Assembly: GCF_000332135.1 (NCBI RefSeq)
Contig: NZ_KB235896.1
Location: 4,270,356 to 4,334,355, forward strand
Origin: Anabaena sp. PCC 7108
Lineage (GTDB): Bacteria > Cyanobacteriota > Cyanobacteriia > Cyanobacteriales > Nostocaceae
Length of the DNA stretch: 64,000 bases
Reading direction: 5' to 3'
Positions 1-9,526 of this stretch are shown piece by piece. Position 1 is the stretch's first letter; every line of letters starts with the position of its first letter. Position numbers and translations under genes: made by a program. The notes beneath the pieces are model-generated. The model searched no databases and was not told the DNA's origin. It saw nothing but the letters and a program-made list of their open reading frames with translations.

Positions 1-144
1 GGCGAAGAAAAGCAATGGAACTCCCGATTGGTAGGAAAAAACCGTGATCAATTTATAGAGTTAATGGCAAATCTCAATTTACCTAATCCGAAGAAAATTA
101 TGGAAGCAGTACCAGCTAATCAACGTTGTGGTAATGCAGCTTAA
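1..144 (+). CDS. ETHE1-type persulfide dioxygenase (MBL fold), C-terminal fragment
   Basis: Only the last 47 residues are inside the window; the gene starts upstream. The reading frame is open from base 1 and ends with TAA at 142-144. The tail contains NLNLPNPKKIMEAVPAN followed by RCG, the usual C-terminal signature of ETHE1-like sulfur dioxygenases, which are mononuclear iron enzymes oxidising glutathione persulfide to sulfite. The following genes (rhodanese, TauE/SafE exporter, ArsR regulator) are the classic partners of this enzyme in bigR-type operons, which supports the call. The metal-binding histidines are not visible here. Confidence 0.8.
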   Translation, partial: GEEKQWNSRLVGKNRDQFIELMANLNLPNPKKIMEAVPANQRCGNAA

Positions 145-196
145 TTTGGCGTTGCATAATTAAAGAAAAAAACAAAAGAATTTAGGAGAGAATTTT

Positions 197-742
197 ATGA
201 CCACTTCTCATTTGAAGACATTACAAACTATTGACGCTCCAACTCTCAAGCAGTTACTTGAACAAGAAGCTGTGACATTAATTGATGTACGAGAACCTTC
301 TGAGTATACAGGAGAGCATATCCCTACCGCCAGATTGGTTCCTCTTTCTCAGTTTAATCCACATCAAGTTCCTCAAGATCAAAGTACAAAGGTAGTTCTT
401 TACTGTCGTTCTGGAAATCGCTCGACAATGGCTGCTAAAAAGCTATTTGATGCGGGATTTAATACGGTTACTCATTTAGATTCGGGACTGGGTGCATGGA
501 AAGCCGCAGGTTATCCCACCAACATTAACGACAATGCACCGATTAGTTTAATGCGTCAGGTGCAAATTGTGGCAGGTTCTTTGGTATTTACAGGCACAGT
601 GCTAGGTGCTTTTGTTTCTCCCTGGTTCTTAATTCTCAGTGGTTTTGTGGGAGCAGGATTGATGTTTGCTGGCATCACAGATACCTGTATGTTAGGGATG
701 TTGCTGGTTAAACTACCTTACAATCAACGGAGCAGTGTATGA
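197..742 (+). CDS. Membrane-anchored rhodanese (rhodanese domain plus DUF2892)
   Basis: A 181-residue protein with an N-terminal rhodanese domain (about residues 12-108) and a C-terminal pair of membrane helices (about 118-172) of the DUF2892 type. The active-site loop is CRSGNRS with the catalytic cysteine at about residue 70, so sulfurtransferase activity is expected. The layout matches E. coli YgaP. It probably moves persulfide sulfur at the inner membrane. A good ribosome site (AGGAG) precedes the ATG. The stop overlaps the start of the next gene (ATGA), so the two are probably translationally coupled. Confidence 0.9.
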   Translation: MTTSHLKTLQTIDAPTLKQLLEQEAVTLIDVREPSEYTGEHIPTARLVPLSQFNPHQVPQDQSTKVVLYCRSGNRSTMAAKKLFDAGFNTVTHLDSGLGAWKAAGYPTNINDNAPISLMRQVQIVAGSLVFTGTVLGAFVSPWFLILSGFVGAGLMFAGITDTCMLGMLLVKLPYNQRSSV

Positions 743-1593
743 CCTGGATGATTGGGCATCTACTGGCTGCCTGTATTGGGGTCAGCTTGGGTTTAATTGG
801 TGGTGGTGGGTCAGTATTGGCGTTGCCGATTTTGGTTTATGTGATGGGTGTACCGCCAAAATCTGCGATCGCTATGACTTTAGTGATTGTCGGGACTGTC
901 AGTATACTCGGCTTGATACCTCACTGGCAAGCTAAAAATGTCAACTTCAAGACTGCTTTTATTTTTGGTTCTACCACCATGCTGGGGGCATTTCTGGGGG
1001 CAAAAATTGCCACACTGCCATTTGTTACCGAATCTGTACAAATGATGCTGTTTGCGGTGATGATGTTACTAGCAGCACTATTTATGATTCAGAGGAGTTC
1101 TCAGTCTGTAATAGCAGATGAAAATTTGGCACTTTATCCCCCACCTATCTGCAAGTATTGTTGGTTGTGGTTAATGACTGAAGGTTTAGGTGTGGGAGTA
1201 TTAACTGGATTAGTTGGTGTGGGTGGTGGATTTGCGATCGTTCCCGCTTTGGTATTGTTAGGAAAAGTCCCAATAAAAAAGGCGATTGGAACATCCCTAC
1301 TCATCATTATCTTTAATTCAATTTCCGGCTTTTTAGGCTATGTAGGACACGTCCCCCTCAATTGGAACTTGATCTTATCCTTTATTATTGCTGCCAGTTT
1401 GGGAACAATTCCTGGTGCGTACTTTGCTCAGTTTGTACCGGCACAAAAACTTCAGAAAACCTTTGGTTATTTTCTCTTAGCAGTTGCATCTGTGGTGTTG
1501 GTGCAAAATTTTCATCCACCTCAATCTTCTAAGGTATCGAGTCATCATTCCACCAGCATGGTAGAGCGTAGTTTTAGGGCTAAGTCCTATTGA
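739..1593 (+). CDS. TauE/SafE family sulfite/sulfur anion exporter
   Basis: A 284-residue polytopic membrane protein with two homologous halves, each beginning with a glycine-rich segment (GLIGGGGSVLALP near residue 18 and GLVGVGGGFAIVP near residue 155), as in the TauE/SafE (DUF81) family. Members export sulfite, thiosulfate or organosulfonates. In this operon the likely substrate is sulfite made by the dioxygenase or thiosulfate made by rhodanese; that is inferred from context. The ATG overlaps the stop of the rhodanese gene by four bases. Confidence 0.88.
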   Translation: MTWMIGHLLAACIGVSLGLIGGGGSVLALPILVYVMGVPPKSAIAMTLVIVGTVSILGLIPHWQAKNVNFKTAFIFGSTTMLGAFLGAKIATLPFVTESVQMMLFAVMMLLAALFMIQRSSQSVIADENLALYPPPICKYCWLWLMTEGLGVGVLTGLVGVGGGFAIVPALVLLGKVPIKKAIGTSLLIIIFNSISGFLGYVGHVPLNWNLILSFIIAASLGTIPGAYFAQFVPAQKLQKTFGYFLLAVASVVLVQNFHPPQSSKVSSHHSTSMVERSFRAKSY

Positions 1594-1597
1594 TCAA

Positions 1598-1618
1598 TAT
1601 ATGCTATACTAGCATATA
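1598..1618. promoter_or_regulatory. Perfect 9-3-9 palindrome, candidate ArsR/BigR-type operator
   Basis: TATATGCTA, three bases TAC, then TAGCATATA: a perfect inverted repeat between the exporter stop and the regulator start. Size and AT-rich dyad symmetry fit an operator for a dimeric winged-helix ArsR repressor, suggesting autoregulation of the downstream gene from its own promoter. Binding is inferred. Confidence 0.6.
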
Positions 1619-1656
1619 GCAATATAGTAGATAAAAATATTTGACTGCCATTGTCT

Positions 1657-2010
1657 ATGTTAAAAACTTCACCAGCGGCTCTAGGACAAATTGCTGATTA
1701 TTTTAAAGTGCTTTCAGAAATCAGCCGCCTCCAGGTTCTCTGTTGTTTGAAGTCAGGTAGCAAAAATGTCACAGAAATTATTGAAGCCACTGGATTGGGA
1801 CAAGCAAATGTTTCCAAGCATTTGAAGATATTAACACAAGCGGGAATTGTCAAGCGGCAACCACAGGGGGTGAGTGTTTATTATGAAATTACTGACCCCC
1901 TAATTTTTGAGATATGTGAGCTGGTGTGCGATCGCCTTTCAATTCGCTTAGAAGAACAGTCACAGCAGTTAAAACAACTAGTACCACTGCGCGGAATCCC
2001 TAATTCCTGA
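1657..2010 (+). CDS. ArsR family repressor, probable persulfide sensor (BigR/SqrR-like)
   Basis: A winged-helix ArsR protein of about 117 residues. The recognition helix lies in ATGLGQANVSKHLKILTQAG and the wing in KRQPQGVSVYYEI. It has cysteines in helix alpha-2 (LQVLCCL) and near the C-terminal helix (FEICELVCD). In BigR/SqrR, one cysteine in each of these places forms the persulfide-sensing pair. No CxC metal site of the arsenic sensors is seen. Position behind dioxygenase, rhodanese and exporter genes supports a sulfide-responsive role. A TTG two codons upstream (1651) is an alternative start; the ATG at 1657 is preferred, although neither has a strong ribosome site. Confidence 0.85.
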   Translation: MLKTSPAALGQIADYFKVLSEISRLQVLCCLKSGSKNVTEIIEATGLGQANVSKHLKILTQAGIVKRQPQGVSVYYEITDPLIFEICELVCDRLSIRLEEQSQQLKQLVPLRGIPNS

Positions 2011-2038
2011 TAGCAGTTCCCATGCTCGTGAGGTATAG

Positions 2039-2074
2039 CAGGTGACTCTTAACAGGTGACTCTTAACAGGTGAC
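2039..2074. repeat. 14-bp tandem repeat (AACAGGTGACTCTT)
   Basis: About two and a half copies of a 14-bp unit containing CAGGTGACTC lie just after the ArsR gene. Related AACAGG(GA)ACTCTTAACAGG sequence recurs near 2165-2188. It looks like a simple-sequence expansion with no evident function. Confidence 0.7.
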
Positions 2075-2255
2075 AGTGCTAAAACTCTTTTGGTGTCTAA
2101 GTTTTAGCATTGGTAGATGTCCTAACCGCCTTGTCCGTTGCTATACAAAGTTTTTTAGTTTTAGGGAACAGGGAACTCTTAACAGGGAATAAATTTGTGT
2201 GTACTTCATTAGACTGGGAAACGCTATATACCAATTTTATGTAAGGTTGCACATA

Positions 2256-2382
2256 ATATCATGTCCAGTTGTTCGCGTAGCGTCTCGTCAGAGATATACT
2301 TATCATTTAGACTGACGCTCAAGACACGGAGACGCGGGGACGGGGAGATTTTTTTTGATAAGTGATTAGGCGGACATGATAT
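2256..2382. repeat. MITE-like element, family B copy 1
   Basis: A 127-bp element bounded by perfect 11-bp inverted repeats ATATCATGTCC and GGACATGATAT, with inner inverted segments (CTTATCA and TGATAAG). A shorter copy with the same ends and core is at 14734-14835. No reading frame is present. With the tandem repeat and the 2424-2443 palindrome, it fills most of the gap between the ArsR gene and the ExeM-like gene. Confidence 0.8.
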
Positions 2383-2423
2383 AAAATATTACGTTAAATA
2401 TGCGTTATCCAGCACCCTTGTAA

Positions 2424-2443
2424 AGACGTTCCATGGAACGTCT
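2424..2443. repeat. Perfect 20-bp palindrome (AGACGTTCCATGGAACGTCT)
   Basis: A fully self-complementary 20-mer centred on CCATGG, just beyond the stop of the minus-strand ExeM-like gene. The same core, degenerate, sits inside the family D repeats near 9466 and 59930. It may act as a 3' hairpin for the nuclease mRNA, but there is no T-tract. Confidence 0.6.
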
Positions 2444-2470
2444 CTACATTATTTTTTACCTGCAAGTCTC

Positions 2471-5400
2471 TTAACTGAATAAGAAATTAGATCCAAACAA
2501 GTTCTCATTCACATTAGTACTAGTAAAGCCAGAGGTAGCAGATAAAGTGATTAACAACTGACCTGTACCAAAGCCTAAATTCCCCATAGTACCATCACTG
2601 ATTCGTAATTGGGTATTAGCGCCAAATGTGACAACATCAATGTTATCAATACCAGAGAATTCCAAGTGATCTCCAGTAGCATTACGCTCAAATTGGTAAA
2701 TAGTATCTAAACCATCACCAGCCGCATAATGAACAACATCGATGAAACCATCGTTTGCACCTAAATAAAGGGCATCATTACCTACACCACCAAACAGGAT
2801 ATCTGCACCTGTACCACCAGTGAGCTTATCGTTACCATCTCCACCAATGAGGATATTGTTACCGCTATTGCCGATGATGTTGTTATTGTCGCCGTTGCCT
2901 GTACCGTCGATATTGTCAACGCCTGTCAGGGTTAGGTTTTCAACGTTATTGAGAGTAAAGCTAACAGAGGCATAAACTGTGTCTATCCCTTGATTGGCAT
3001 TTTCCACAACAGTATCACCAAGGCTATCGATGTAGTAAATATCATTACCATCTCCACCAATCAGGGTATCATCCCCTGTACCACCATTGAGGTGATCGTT
3101 ACCATCTCCACCAATCAGGGTATCATCACCTGCACCACCACTGAGCTTATCGTTACCATTTCCCCCATCAAGGATATTGTTACCGCTATTACCGATGATG
3201 TTGTTATTATCGTCGTTACCTGTACCGTCGATATTGTCAACGCCTGTCAGGGTTAGTCTTTCAACGTTGTTGAGAGTAAAGCTAACAGAGGCATAAACTG
3301 TGTCTATCCCTTGATTGGCATTTTCCACAACAGTATCACCAAGGCTATCGATGTAGTAAATGTCATTACCATCTCCACCAATCAGGGTATCATCACCTGT
3401 ACCACCATTGAGGTGATCGTTACCATTTCCCCCAATCAGGGTGTCATCACCTGCACCACCACTGAGCTTATCGTTACCATTTCCCCCATCAAGAATATTG
3501 TTACCGCTATTACCGATGATGTTGTTATTATCGTCGTTACCTGTACCGTCGATATTGTCAACGCCTGTCAGGGTTAGTCTTTCAACGTTGTTGAGAGTAA
3601 AGCTAACAGAGGCATAAACTGTGTCTATCCCTTGATTGGCATTTTCCACAACAGTATCACCAAGGCTATCGATGTAGTAAATATCATTACCATCTCCACC
3701 AATCAGGGTATCATCACCTGTACCACCATCGAGTATGTCGTTACCATCTCCACCATACAAATCATCATTGCTGGCTAAACCGTAAAGTCTATCATTACCC
3801 TCTAAACCTTCTAATTTATCTGGGTTAGCTGTGCCTTTGAGAGTATCATTATTGACTGTGCCAATGATAGAGTTTTTAGCAGCACTGAGATTCAGTCCAA
3901 TAATAACTGGATCATGATCAGAAGCACGGAATTGGTCAGCATTATATAAGCTGGTTTGCTGTCCTACTGATTTAAAGTTGGTGTTGTAGTCTAAAACATT
4001 AGGTTCATCAGCATTAATATGCCATTTTTCAGCCCCTGTTACTTGTGTTGCTAAACTGCCTGTAGCTAAGGCATGATCTAAAGAACCCCACTGTCCATCG
4101 AAAACGTAAGAGTAGGATGTATTGGGCAGCAGGTTGTTATATCCAGCACCAGCTAAAGTAGTTAAGGGATCTTCCTGTGCGTAGGCATTAAGATCACCGA
4201 TGATTAAATAATCTGAGTCAGTTGTACCTGTAGGATTTGTGGCTAACCATGCTGCTAAATCTTGAGATTGACGGGTACGTGTACCATTGGAAAAACCTTG
4301 ACCGTCTCCCGCGTCAGCATCACCAACACCCCCAGAACTGGAACCCTTAGATTTAAAGTGATTGACTACAACAGTAAAGTCTTCACCATTGGAGTTTTGC
4401 TGGAAAGTTTGTGCTAGTGGTTTACGTCCAACTAAGTCAAATGCACCTTGACCATAGCCATCTACCATTGTAGCCGCACCACCTACGGGAGTGACTTGAC
4501 CGGGTTTGTAGATTAATGCTACTTTAATTTCGTCTGTTCCCAAACTAGTACCAGGATTAATGAAAGCATAAGTTCCAGCACCTGCGATCGCATTTAATCC
4601 ATTAACTAAATCCTGAATCGCACTAGTAGAACCATAACCATCATTTTCTATCTCTATTAATCCCATTACATCTGTGTCGGAATTAATAATGGCTTCGATA
4701 ATTTTGTCCCGTTGACGATTAAACTCAGCTAGATTATCAGCACCCCGTGAAGTCGGAAAACCGCCACCAGTACCATTACCATTGAAGAAGTTGAGAACGT
4801 TGAAACTACCAACTTTGAGCGTACCACCTACATTTGGTGCTGTATCTGGACGAGAGTTAACTGGTGTAAAATCAACTCCCGTTGAGGTTTGCACACGATA
4901 CCCTTCAAAACGTTGGTCTAAAACACCGCTAATGCTAGATACTGTATCACCACCGCGCAGGGTATTAGTAGCACTGAGAGGATTGCCACCACGACCAAAA
5001 ATAATCGGGTCAGGGTTTTGAATACTGCGACCATCATCGAGGATGATTTTACGTTTAGCAATATCCTCTAAATAAGCAGTGTATCCACTGACGCTAGGAG
5101 CATTAAATTGAGTATATTGTTCAAGTCTGCCATCAGTACCAGGTTGGTTACTAGCACCTGTTGCGGAGAGAACAACTTGACCAAAACGACCTAATTGGAA
5201 ATGTTCGGTGACAGTTAAATCCCCACTTCCTGCACTGACATTAACCAACATTCCTTCATAGCTTTCTAAGTCGGCAACGCTAGTCACAGGAAATTGAATG
5301 TTAGTAACTGTGGGTAGGGCATTAGCACCTAGATTAGCAAAATTTGTCAGATTAGAAAGTTGAGTTAAGCTGCTGGTAATACCGCTGCTGGTGCTGGTAA

Positions 5401-8400
5401 ATTCTCCGACAGTCCCACTTAATAGGACTTTATCACCGACGTTACCAAAGAATAAACCTGTGGGATCATAAACAAAGATACCTTCTGAGGTTGTGGAGTC
5501 GTTATCAGTATCAGCATCTTCTTCTTGAACATAGAAGCCATTCAGTTGAGAAGTACCCAGGAATGTACTCACAACAATACCTTCAATGGTTTGAGTGCCA
5601 CTAAAAGCAGAATTAAAGGTTGCACCACTACCTTGTATATCGTGGATTTTGGTAATTACAAAATCATCGTCTGTAACTGTGACATTGGTAGTAACATTAC
5701 TAAAGCCTGTTGCCGAAGCCGTAATGGTGACGTTTTGAGAACCATCTACTAAAGCATCATCTACAGCATCTACGGTAAAAGTAGCGCTATCTTGTCCTGC
5801 GGCGATAATTACTGTAGTGGGAACAGTGGCTTCTGAGGTGTCGTTGCTAGAGAGTGTAACTGCCAGAGGATTGAGATTACTACCAGTGCGGGTGATTGTT
5901 CCTGTTGCTGCTGATATTCCTGCTGCTTCTGAGAAGCTGTTGGGTAAAATACTTAAACTCAAAGAATCTGCTAACCCACCGCGTAAAATGCTTAAATCTT
6001 GACCTGGGTTAGCATCTCCAGGTGTGGGAAAATCAGTGGTATTAGCGGGGAAGTCATACCGAATCCAGTTAGTTGCATTATCGTTACCAGCGGCGGTATT
6101 GCCTTTGTAGTAAGCGTTATCGGCGACACTGGGTAAATTGATGTCAACTAATCCAGCCGGTGCATCACCACCATCACTTTCAAAGGAAATAAAGTCTAGG
6201 TAAATATTATCAGTTCCACTACTATTACCATCTGCTCCTGGTAAGTAGAGATATAGAGCTTCACCACCAGTAGATAAGCCTGTATTGATGCTGCCACCTA
6301 AACCATCGACACTAGTTGTTACACCTGTTCCTGGTGCAAGGACTATTTTCCAATCGTTAGCAGGGGGATTAATAGTTGTGTCTGTAGTAATTCCGGCTGT
6401 TGTTGTCCAAACGCTAATTACTGTACCTTTGGCAATATTGCTTAAGAAGGAATCATTACCAAAAACAAAGACTGATTCATTGTTGTTGAGGACACCGCCA
6501 ACAAGTTCATTATCACTCACCCGTAATCCCCGCAAATCAGCGTTATCTTTGAGGACTAATAGTTCAAAAAAGTCGTTACCGTTACCATCGTTGTCTGAGG
6601 CATATTCATTAAAAATGATGTCTCCTGGTGCGAGGGTAGCAGGTGGGGTAATGCTATCGTTGTCAGCAATGGTGACGGTGGCTGTAGTTGTTGCCCCCAA
6701 GGTGTAGTTAGGGCTATTATCCAGGGTGAGTGTGACTGTTTCACTACCTTCTATATCTGTATCATCAATTGGGGTAATGATGATATCAACAAAGGAACTG
6801 TTAGCGGCAATTGTGGCAGTACCTGTTAAGGTTGGGGTGTAGTCTGTGCCATCATTAGCAGCTTGACCTGCACCTGTGGCAATGGTGTAGTTCACTATAA
6901 AGTCTGTAGCGGTGTCACCTGTCCGGGTAATGCGGAAAGTTCCTGGATTTGCATTAGCTTCTGCTGCGTCGGCATCTATGGCAGTAATTGTGACTGTGGG
7001 AGTGGAAAGTACTTCAGCACCTAATGTAACTACATCACTGCGGAATTTCTTGAAGTTGTTTTCTGTGAGTTCTTTGGCAATTGTGCCGTCGTTGTACCAA
7101 ATTTTATCGCCGTTATCTACAAGTATTTGGATTTGGGTGGTGTCAGTTAAGCCATTGGGGACTTCGACAATTGACTCAAAGCTACCTCCAGCATTCAAGG
7201 CTGTTAAATCTGCGGTTCTGAGTGTAGGTGCATCGGCTGCATTTCCCGTCCAAGTATATAATCTAAAGTCATTGGGGGCTGCTCCTGCATCTCCTGCTGC
7301 ACCGGCAATAATTATGTATTGGTTGGCGGCATTTTTTCTAATTTCCCGAATTCCACGACCACCTAAATCTAACTCAATGGGAGCGCCAAAGGTGGCTGTT
7401 CCTTGTGTACCACCAGTCGGAGATAGTAAGCTGGTAAAGTTGGTGACAGGAACAATCAGGGCTTTTGTTCTACCAGCAGTAGGTTCTTGGGGAGCGCGAA
7501 AAGCTATGTATGCGGTGCTGTTATCAGGAGCCATTTCTAGCCCTTCGATATTGTAACCGTCAGATTGTTTAGAGCCGATGCCTGTAGCCGCACTAGCAGC
7601 TAATCCGTAGTAGTTTGCACCTTTACCGTGAAGGTTGTTGACATCCCAAGCAATGATGTCTTCTTTGAGAAAATCATACCTACCCGCGTAACTTAAAGTT
7701 GTATTAGCGCCTGTGCCTGAGATATCTGTGGCAAAAATGCGATCGCGGTTGGGACGAAAACTACCAGAATCGCTGTTACTCTGTGAACCCATCCAGAAAA
7801 TGCGATTTCCTACACGGGTAGAAGCTTCAATATCGACTTCTCTGGGTACTCCACCAGATAAATCTGTGAGTCCAAGAGAGGATGTAAAGTCAAAACCTGC
7901 AACAGGTAAACCAGAATTAGTGCGATCGTATAGTCGCAAAACTTGATTCTCGTCGTCTGCAACTAGGGTATAGTTGGCATCAATAGCGATCGCTGTGGAA
8001 GCGTCTGAAGTACCTGTTAAGAAGCGGCTGTTGCTTGTTCCTGCTTCTGAAGCTGCATATTTGATCACGTAGGAATTGCTCAGTGTCCCATCGCTGACGG
8101 TGACAGTAATGTCTGCAAAGCCTATACCCACTGGAGTAATTTTCAGATTTCTATCACCTCCAATTCCAGAAATTACCAAGTTACCATCAGCGACAACGGT
8201 TTTATTGTTGCTGGTTGCAGTCACAATTAAGGAATTAGGAGTTTCGACATCATTAATATCAAACTCAATCCCAATTGTACTAGCTGGGTCTGTGGGATCA
8301 TTAATCACACCACTAACATAAGTTGCCGGATTTGCACTTGGGCTACTGGCAGAAACATTGAGAAAAAGTGTGGTTTTTTCAGGATCATCAACTGTATTGA

Positions 8401-9094
8401 TAATATCTGCTTCAATAGTGGGGGCTGTATTTGTCACACCACTAGAAACACTAATACTACCAGTTGGTAAAGTAGTTAAATTACTAAAAGTCCAGTTAGC
8501 TGAATTGTTGATTGCTGTTAACCAATCTGCTTTTGAACCAGTGCCAAGGGTGTTAAGATTAAATGCGGCATAAGTCGCTAAGTTATCAAATAAAACCGCC
8601 GTATTATTAGCCTGAGATAATCCGGGAACTACATTACCTTCACTGGAACTAGTCGCATTTTCAAAAGTCCCTGTATTATCAATCTGATAAATTCCTGTAA
8701 ATCCTGAAAATATTGGATTTGTCCCATTTGTTGATTGAATAGCCGCGATTTGTTCACCACTTTGGCTGAAGGAAAGGTCTGCATAACTACCACCAGCACC
8801 AATTGCCCCCGATTTAGTCCAGGTAAAATTAGCTGAAGATGTATCAGTGCTTCTGATGACGGTTCCCGCAGGAATATCAGTAGTGGCTGTGAATTTAATT
8901 AAATTTTCGTTACCATCAGCATCAGTGTTGGTAACTCCTCGAAAACCTGTACCAGTCCAGCCATTATCAGTGAAATAAATTACCGTACCTGCACCAATGG
9001 AAACTAGATTAACAAATGAAAAAGAGTCGGGATTACCGTTAGTAATGTAACCAGTAATCGCAATATCGCCAGCAGTAAGAGTGGTAGAAGTCAT
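2471..9094 (-). CDS. Giant secreted ExeM/NucH-like nuclease with DUF3616, Calx-beta, lamin-tail and RTX repeats
   Basis: A 2207-residue mosaic protein. Approximate order: an N-terminal beta-rich domain (1-220), a region resembling DUF3616 beta-propellers (370-690), Calx-beta (700-810), lamin-tail-like (818-990), second Calx-beta (1045-1145), an OB-like ExeM segment (1146-1400), endonuclease/exonuclease/phosphatase fold (1420-1730) and RTX calcium repeats (1750-2150). The nuclease domain shows SFNVLNF, LIEIEND, NHFKSK, GDLNAY and SDHDPV, so the catalytic set looks complete. There is no N-terminal signal peptide; the RTX tail suggests type I secretion. The likely role is extracellular DNA or phosphoester degradation for phosphate scavenging (inference). 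No transporter gene adjoins it. Confidence 0.88.
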   Translation of the reverse strand: MTSTTLTAGDIAITGYITNGNPDSFSFVNLVSIGAGTVIYFTDNGWTGTGFRGVTNTDADGNENLIKFTATTDIPAGTVIRSTDTSSANFTWTKSGAIGAGGSYADLSFSQSGEQIAAIQSTNGTNPIFSGFTGIYQIDNTGTFENATSSSEGNVVPGLSQANNTAVLFDNLATYAAFNLNTLGTGSKADWLTAINNSANWTFSNLTTLPTGSISVSSGVTNTAPTIEADIINTVDDPEKTTLFLNVSASSPSANPATYVSGVINDPTDPASTIGIEFDINDVETPNSLIVTATSNNKTVVADGNLVISGIGGDRNLKITPVGIGFADITVTVSDGTLSNSYVIKYAASEAGTSNSRFLTGTSDASTAIAIDANYTLVADDENQVLRLYDRTNSGLPVAGFDFTSSLGLTDLSGGVPREVDIEASTRVGNRIFWMGSQSNSDSGSFRPNRDRIFATDISGTGANTTLSYAGRYDFLKEDIIAWDVNNLHGKGANYYGLAASAATGIGSKQSDGYNIEGLEMAPDNSTAYIAFRAPQEPTAGRTKALIVPVTNFTSLLSPTGGTQGTATFGAPIELDLGGRGIREIRKNAANQYIIIAGAAGDAGAAPNDFRLYTWTGNAADAPTLRTADLTALNAGGSFESIVEVPNGLTDTTQIQILVDNGDKIWYNDGTIAKELTENNFKKFRSDVVTLGAEVLSTPTVTITAIDADAAEANANPGTFRITRTGDTATDFIVNYTIATGAGQAANDGTDYTPTLTGTATIAANSSFVDIIITPIDDTDIEGSETVTLTLDNSPNYTLGATTTATVTIADNDSITPPATLAPGDIIFNEYASDNDGNGNDFFELLVLKDNADLRGLRVSDNELVGGVLNNNESVFVFGNDSFLSNIAKGTVISVWTTTAGITTDTTINPPANDWKIVLAPGTGVTTSVDGLGGSINTGLSTGGEALYLYLPGADGNSSGTDNIYLDFISFESDGGDAPAGLVDINLPSVADNAYYKGNTAAGNDNATNWIRYDFPANTTDFPTPGDANPGQDLSILRGGLADSLSLSILPNSFSEAAGISAATGTITRTGSNLNPLAVTLSSNDTSEATVPTTVIIAAGQDSATFTVDAVDDALVDGSQNVTITASATGFSNVTTNVTVTDDDFVITKIHDIQGSGATFNSAFSGTQTIEGIVVSTFLGTSQLNGFYVQEEDADTDNDSTTSEGIFVYDPTGLFFGNVGDKVLLSGTVGEFTSTSSGITSSLTQLSNLTNFANLGANALPTVTNIQFPVTSVADLESYEGMLVNVSAGSGDLTVTEHFQLGRFGQVVLSATGASNQPGTDGRLEQYTQFNAPSVSGYTAYLEDIAKRKIILDDGRSIQNPDPIIFGRGGNPLSATNTLRGGDTVSSISGVLDQRFEGYRVQTSTGVDFTPVNSRPDTAPNVGGTLKVGSFNVLNFFNGNGTGGGFPTSRGADNLAEFNRQRDKIIEAIINSDTDVMGLIEIENDGYGSTSAIQDLVNGLNAIAGAGTYAFINPGTSLGTDEIKVALIYKPGQVTPVGGAATMVDGYGQGAFDLVGRKPLAQTFQQNSNGEDFTVVVNHFKSKGSSSGGVGDADAGDGQGFSNGTRTRQSQDLAAWLATNPTGTTDSDYLIIGDLNAYAQEDPLTTLAGAGYNNLLPNTSYSYVFDGQWGSLDHALATGSLATQVTGAEKWHINADEPNVLDYNTNFKSVGQQTSLYNADQFRASDHDPVIIGLNLSAAKNSIIGTVNNDTLKGTANPDKLEGLEGNDRLYGLASNDDLYGGDGNDILDGGTGDDTLIGGDGNDIYYIDSLGDTVVENANQGIDTVYASVSFTLNNVERLTLTGVDNIDGTGNDDNNNIIGNSGNNILDGGNGNDKLSGGAGDDTLIGGNGNDHLNGGTGDDTLIGGDGNDIYYIDSLGDTVVENANQGIDTVYASVSFTLNNVERLTLTGVDNIDGTGNDDNNNIIGNSGNNILDGGNGNDKLSGGAGDDTLIGGDGNDHLNGGTGDDTLIGGDGNDIYYIDSLGDTVVENANQGIDTVYASVSFTLNNVENLTLTGVDNIDGTGNGDNNNIIGNSGNNILIGGDGNDKLTGGTGADILFGGVGNDALYLGANDGFIDVVHYAAGDGLDTIYQFERNATGDHLEFSGIDNIDVVTFGANTQLRISDGTMGNLGFGTGQLLITLSATSGFTSTNVNENLFGSNFLFS
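2800..3775 (-). repeat. Three near-identical 321-bp repeats inside the RTX region
   Basis: A 107-residue unit (GGDGNDIYYIDSLGDTVVEN to the next GGTGDDTLIG) occurs three times with a DNA period of exactly 321 bp and only scattered base differences. The identity extends to synonymous positions, implying recent tandem duplication or gene conversion. Each unit combines RTX nonapeptides with an intervening beta segment (YASVSFTLNNVE). Confidence 0.9.
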
Positions 9095-9444
9095 AAATAT
9101 CCGTAACTAGAGAATGTATTGTGTTGTATGTGTTTACAGCAAAAACCTGACTACAAAAATAGTGTTAGTAGTCAGTGCTATCTCCATAGCAATATTCTTT
9201 GCTTGGGTTATGGACAGATGTTTTTAGTAAGTTCTCAACAACAACCTCAGTACTACTTGTTTGTTGTAAAGTTTTATATCAACACTAAACATATCTCAGC
9301 AACGTTAAGAAATAACTAGCAAATAGTTAAAGTAATGGTTAATTTGTTGATTGTCAGCAGAGTCAACGACTTACTATTGGCAGAATAGCAAGTATTTTTA
9401 GAAACAAATAGACAAAAATCATTTAGTAAATCAAAGAAAAGTTA

Positions 9445-9526
9445 GCGCCAAATTTATTTGCTAGAGAGGTTCCATGTAACATCTCTACAGCAAAGGATAA
9501 ATTGCATCTTCATCAAGAAACGGTAT
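9445..9526 (+). repeat. Dispersed 82-bp repeat, family D copy 1
   Basis: Begins GCGCCAAATTTATTT and ends with CGGTAT. The reverse complement of 59884-59965 aligns along its whole length with a handful of differences and the same length. It contains a degenerate palindrome around TTCCATG. It is non-coding and of unknown mobility. Confidence 0.75.

Noticed and set aside
2990-8573. Open frames on the plus strand opposite the ExeM-like gene (such as 2990-3256, 6285-6707, 6912-7556)
   Set aside because: They are mirror frames of a repetitive coding sequence; they recur with the 321-bp unit and have no ribosome sites or family similarity.
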